Below, one piece after another: positions 8,326 to 10,694 of a stretch of 10,694 nt of DNA. Under the pieces are notes generated by a model that was not told the DNA's origin, did not search any database, and was given only the letters and a program-made list of their open reading frames with translations. The stretch's first letter is position 1. Each line of letters opens with the position of its first letter. The DNA lies in NCBI GenBank assembly GCA_004151065.3, contig NWUY0300054679.1:11772-22465 (forward strand), read 5' to 3'. The stretch is from Larix sibirica. Taxonomy: Eukaryota; Streptophyta; Pinopsida; Pinales; Pinaceae. Both the position numbers and the translations under genes were made by a program.

Positions 8326-8702
8326 TTAAGTAGTCCTACTCCCAGTCTTCGTATTGGGTTTGGATTGTCCCAAAAGAGGGATATTGTTGGCAGCATTATT
8401 ATGGACATCTAGGAGTGCAAAAATCGAGTTGGTCGATGGTACAGATTTTTCCTCGATGAGGGAAATTGTACCAAGCGAAAGACCGAGGATGCTATAATGG
8501 TCATCGTGTAGAACCAGTTTCGACCAAGACAATATATTGTGTCCAATGGTGCATCGACTACCTCCACATGGATGGAGACAGTCTTACCCCCCAATTCTAT
8601 GGCTAAGGCTGGTAAGAGTCCGTAGGGTTGAAACCACATCGTGAAATGCCTTCAATGTGGTGGAGATTGGTTGACTTCAGGAGAGCCGATATCCCTCCAA
8701 CA
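7958..8702 (-). repeat. Protease-spacer duplicate, copy A (745 bp)
   Basis: Copy A aligns in the same orientation along its whole length with 8704-9458. Both begin 'ttcccaaggagactcatc' and end 'gatatccctccaaca'. The copies differ by many substitutions and small indels, roughly four-fifths or more identical by eye. Copy A continues leftward into reverse transcriptase, and its right end is exactly at the N at 8703. Confidence 0.9.
8326..8702 (-). pseudogene. Retropepsin-like domain fragment, copy A
   Basis: This is the C-terminal part of an aspartic protease-like domain on the minus strand. It starts at 'CWRDIGSPEVNQ' beside the N, so the catalytic Asp region is absent from this copy. After a frameshift it continues with 'YGLLPALAIELGGKTVSI' and 'HVEVVDAPLD', then 'GRNWFY'. 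A second frameshift near 8470 is followed by 'NNAANNIPLLGQSKP'. It is the counterpart of the more complete copy at 9027-9530 and is clearly non-functional. Confidence 0.7.
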
Positions 8703-8703
8703 N
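8703..8703. other. Single N at exact duplication junction
   Basis: The N sits precisely between the end of copy A ('ccctccaaca') and the start of copy B ('ttcccaagg'). This is what two overlapping but non-merged contigs would produce. It argues that only one protease-spacer unit exists in the real element. Confidence 0.7.
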
Positions 8704-9026
8704 TTCCCAAGGAGACTCATCTAAACTCATGATCTCCATAATAGACTCATTGAATGGAAAAAAATGTAGGAGATAATCCAAAGGGGGTGAAGAAGATTCT
8801 AACCAAGATGATCGAGTGTAGGGGTCTAATGCCATAAAGTATTGGTCATTGGGATTTGATTCATGAGAGGCAGATTGAATCGACTGATATATCACCTCGT
8901 TTGGGATAAGTGGCATTCTATATCCAATGGAATCAAACTCGAATGGGTTAGGAATGACCCAATAATCATGTGATTCAGGGGAATTTTGTACCACATATGA
9001 AATCATATTTTAACCAAAGTGATTTT
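8704..9026 (-). pseudogene. Pol spacer, copy B
   Basis: The open frame includes 'WVIPNPFEFDSIGYRMP', 'LDPYTRSSWLESSS' and 'SIMEIMSLDESPWE', and ends at the N. It matches the spacer of copy A, where several of the same blocks are frameshifted. A TGA at 9027-9029 separates it from the protease frame, and the reading frame also changes there. No catalytic motif is recognised. Confidence 0.65.
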
Positions 9027-9458
9027 TCATGGGGGATCTAGGGCAGTTAAAGGAAAAAATCCTGTGAGAGGAGAATCCTTAAGCATTCCTAATCCCATGT
9101 CTTCATATTGGGGTTTGGATTGTCCCCAAAGAGGGATATTGTTGGAAGCATTATTATAGTCATATAGAGTGCAAAAATCGATTTGGTTGATGGTAACAAT
9201 TTTTCCTTGATTAGGGAATTGTACCAATCGAAAGGTCGAGGATGCTACAACAATCATCGCATAGAACCAATTTCGTCTAAGTGGCAGATTATGGTCCAAT
9301 GGTGCATCGACTACCTCCACATGAATGGAGATAGTCTTACCCCCCAATTCTATGGCTAAGGATGGTAAGAGTCCATAGGCTTGAAAGCCATGATCGTCGA
9401 ATGCCTTCAATGTGGTATGAGATTGGTTGACTTCAGGAGAGCCGATATCCCTCCAACA
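8704..9458 (-). repeat. Protease-spacer duplicate, copy B (755 bp)
   Basis: This is the partner of 7958-8702. It continues rightward without interruption into the protease active-site region and gag, as expected for an intact element. The copy A side leads to reverse transcriptase. Removing either copy would give a normal gag-protease-spacer-RT order. Confidence 0.9.
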
Positions 9459-9530
9459 AGACATAGACATGATGGAAGTCGAGGCTTGTTCATTCAAAAT
9501 GGTACAATGGATGTTTTCCTGCAAATAGTT
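9027..9530 (-). pseudogene. Retropepsin-like protease, active site altered
   Basis: In an intact element this domain would cut the Gag-Pol polyprotein. The open frame of about 165 codons begins 'MQENIHCTILNEQASTSIM'. It continues with 'SCWRDIGSPEVNQSHTTLKA', 'YGLLPSLAIELGGKTISI', 'HVEVVDAPLD', 'RRNWFYAM' and 'FPNQGKIVTI'. Retropepsins need a catalytic Asp followed by a small residue, Gly and Ala. Here that place reads N-E-Q-A, with Asn encoded at 9492-9494 and Gln where Gly is expected. The hydrophobic 'LLPSLAIELGG' strand and the 'APLD-N--L-RNW' block fit the rest of the fold. A frameshift near 9525-9530 separates it from the upstream linker. The missing catalytic Asp makes it inactive. Confidence 0.75.
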
Positions 9531-9550
9531 GTATGAATTTGAAAATCTAG

Positions 9551-9860
9551 TTAGTGGGAAAGCCTCAACTTAAAGTACTCCAGGTTGAAGATAATAGTAT
9601 TGGAATATTTGGGATCCATAACTCCAATAGCTGACAATAGGGTTCTAAGCTGACTAGGGAAGTTTTGTAGAACTTCAAGCGTGGACATTGCACAAGGTTC
9701 CTGTGCCAAGTCCTCTACAATGTTGTAGTTTTGAGCGGTGTGAACATTTGGATTAAATGTCGCTTTGCGAATTGTGCTCTTAGGAGGGCACAACACTATG
9801 TTAGGGATATGATTTTGTATTGAAAGAGGGTCGGGAGGTGGAGGGGTGGTAGAGGTAGAT
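9551..9860 (-). pseudogene. Gag-protease linker of polyprotein
   Basis: The frame open at 9551-9796 carries 'CPPKSTIRKATFNPN', 'AQNYNIVEDLAQEPCAMS' and 'LEVLQNFPSQLRTLLSAIG'. From memory, this block is conserved between the zinc knuckle and protease of related plant Ty3/gypsy polyproteins. It ends at TAA 9551-9553, where a Gln codon (CAA) is expected. Upstream it overlaps the end of the gag frame; a one-base change near 9857-9867 in an A run (T run on the plus strand) would account for the frame switch. Confidence 0.65.
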
Positions 9861-10694
9861 TTTTCTCTGTGGTATTTCCATTAGTGTTCTTATCCAGAGT
9901 AGGATTGTATGCCTGTGATCTAGTGGTTAGACCGACCGTCTCGTTACACATGAGGAATTGATCCTCCGCTTGGTGTGGATGACTTCCTTTGCCCCCTGAT
10001 AGGGGGGTTGGGTTGTGTGAAACCATTTGTTGTTTTTGTGGGGGGAAGGGGTCAATTAACATTTCCGGTGGGGTGCATTTCAAAAAATTATTAACTTCCT
10101 TGCGATGAGAACAATCCTTGGTATAATGGTCATCTCCACAAATGAGGCATGGAAACTTTTCCTTCCTTTTAGTTTTGGTTTCATTGTTTGTTTCTCGGGC
10201 TCGAGGATTCTCCTGTTGGTTAGAATACTTTTTGGATTTTCCCTTATTTTTATTCTTACCATTTGATGATGACAAGGATTGAACCTGATTCACCTCAGAA
10301 GTTTGGGCAGGAGAAGTAGCAAATTTGGTGTTATTGCTATTATAATTTTGGTATGGAGTGAAAGTCGATTGAATTTGATATCGAGTAGGTTGATATGCAT
10401 AATGTGTCTTCACAGAAACTACAATGCCATCAACTGGAGGTTCAATGGTGGGTCTCGAAGGATCACTAGTAGAGAGAGGAGCATCCAGGATCAGATCATA
10501 TAGAGTGCCATATTGAGAGTAAACTAAACTCAAATATTGAGCACAACTAATCACCTTCTCCTCAGAGATGGCTCCTCCCATGGAAACATCCCTAGCTATA
10601 GGTGGGAGTAACGACTTAGTGAACCAAAAAACCACTAATTGGTTTGGAATGGTATCTTTTATTAACCTACGTCTCCTCCTCCACTCATGAATAT
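9796..10694 (-). CDS. Gag C-terminal part with zinc knuckle, partial
   Basis: Gag binds element RNA and builds the virus-like particle. The frame is open from the window edge (minus-strand 5' side, truncated) to TAG at 9796-9798, about 299 codons; no start codon needs to be inferred because the gene runs off the edge. An 'EWRRRRRLIK' stretch at the edge is followed by 'WFTKSLLPPIARDVSM', the end of the capsid-like region. A low-complexity Q/N/S-rich part and a lysine-rich 'NGKNKNKGKSKK' tract come next. The zinc knuckle, with ligands C-x2-C-x3-H-x4-C, spans 10111-10149; the middle spacing is three residues rather than the retroviral four. After about 9860 the frame seems shifted relative to relatives, so the last ~20 residues are probably not native. 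It is the best-preserved coding part of the element. Confidence 0.8.
   Translation of the reverse strand, partial: IHEWRRRRRLIKDTIPNQLVVFWFTKSLLPPIARDVSMGGAISEEKVISCAQYLSLVYSQYGTLYDLILDAPLSTSDPSRPTIEPPVDGIVVSVKTHYAYQPTRYQIQSTFTPYQNYNSNNTKFATSPAQTSEVNQVQSLSSSNGKNKNKGKSKKYSNQQENPRARETNNETKTKRKEKFPCLICGDDHYTKDCSHRKEVNNFLKCTPPEMLIDPFPPQKQQMVSHNPTPLSGGKGSHPHQAEDQFLMCNETVGLTTRSQAYNPTLDKNTNGNTTEKNLPLPPLHLPTLFQYKIISLT
10111..10149 (-). other. CCHC zinc knuckle of Gag
   Basis: The minus strand encodes 'CLICGDDHYTKDC', with all four metal ligands (Cys, Cys, His, Cys) present. It lies directly after the basic K/R-rich tract, as expected for a nucleocapsid RNA-binding region. Confidence 0.85.
10333..10380 (-). 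repeat. Gag segment matching the RT insertion
   Basis: This is the source-like partner of 7294-7341, with 42 of 48 bases identical, ungapped and in the same orientation. Here it is in frame and encodes the 'YQIQSTFTPYQNYNSNN' part of Gag, just before the basic tract, so this is the natural location. Confidence 0.7.

Larger units (their letters stand above)
6862..10694 (-). mobile_element. Ty3/gypsy retrotransposon, broken, partial
   Basis: Recognisable parts in minus-strand order are gag with a zinc knuckle, a retropepsin-like protease, a long spacer, and reverse transcriptase of the Ty3/gypsy type with a YLDD catalytic block. Gag runs off the right edge, and reverse transcriptase stops at the N at 6861. 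Integrase, RNase H, both LTRs, the primer-binding site and the polypurine tract are not seen. At least four in-frame stops and several frameshifts interrupt coding. The protease-spacer section is present twice, on either side of the N at 8703. It is dead as an autonomous element. The clade within Ty3/gypsy cannot be fixed without integrase. Confidence 0.85.

Noticed and set aside
10279-10503. 74-codon plus-strand ORF
   Set aside because: It is antisense to well-supported gag coding sequence on the minus strand.

Overview
The window looks like repeat-rich nuclear DNA from a seed plant, most likely one with a large genome such as a conifer. The evidence is the AT-rich non-coding sequence, the remains of two kinds of plant LTR retrotransposon, and one small exon with good splice sites that resembles plant NAD kinase. 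Nothing bacterial is visible: no operons, no ribosome binding sites and no long intact ORFs. Single N bases at 541, 6861 and 8703 look like scaffold joins, so order and copy number across them are unreliable.

Layout. Bases 1-540 are AT-rich with a degenerate tandem repeat. Bases 649-1181 hold two ~130-bp direct repeat copies. Bases 1294-3285 are best read as a ~2.0-kb solo LTR, probably of a Copia (Sirevirus-like) element. It begins TG and ends CA, has near-matching 5-bp flanks, an internal TATA box, and a C-rich tract close to its 3' end. A 33-bp direct repeat follows at 3427-3521. On the minus strand, 4402-4508 is a 107-bp NAD kinase-like exon with consensus donor and acceptor sites; no other exon of that gene was found. 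Bases 4509-6860 are unassigned apart from short inverted repeats.

From 6862 to the right edge lies one broken Ty3/gypsy element on the minus strand. In its own 5'-to-3' direction (right to left) it runs: partial gag with a zinc knuckle, a gag-pol linker, a retropepsin-like domain whose catalytic Asp is replaced by Asn, a spacer, a second diverged copy of protease plus spacer across the N at 8703, and reverse transcriptase that stops at the N at 6861. RNase H, integrase and both LTRs are not seen. Frames are interrupted by stops and frameshifts, so the element cannot be autonomous.

The three points most worth a second look are these. The NAD kinase-like exon may mean that the window is the inside of a long-intron gene. 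In the reverse transcriptase, the stretch that should carry catalytic motif A is replaced by a gag-like 48-bp segment joined to a perfect 17-bp inverted repeat, which suggests template switching. The protease-spacer duplication meets exactly at an N, so it is more likely an unmerged contig overlap than a true duplication. I found no convincing new multi-gene system.
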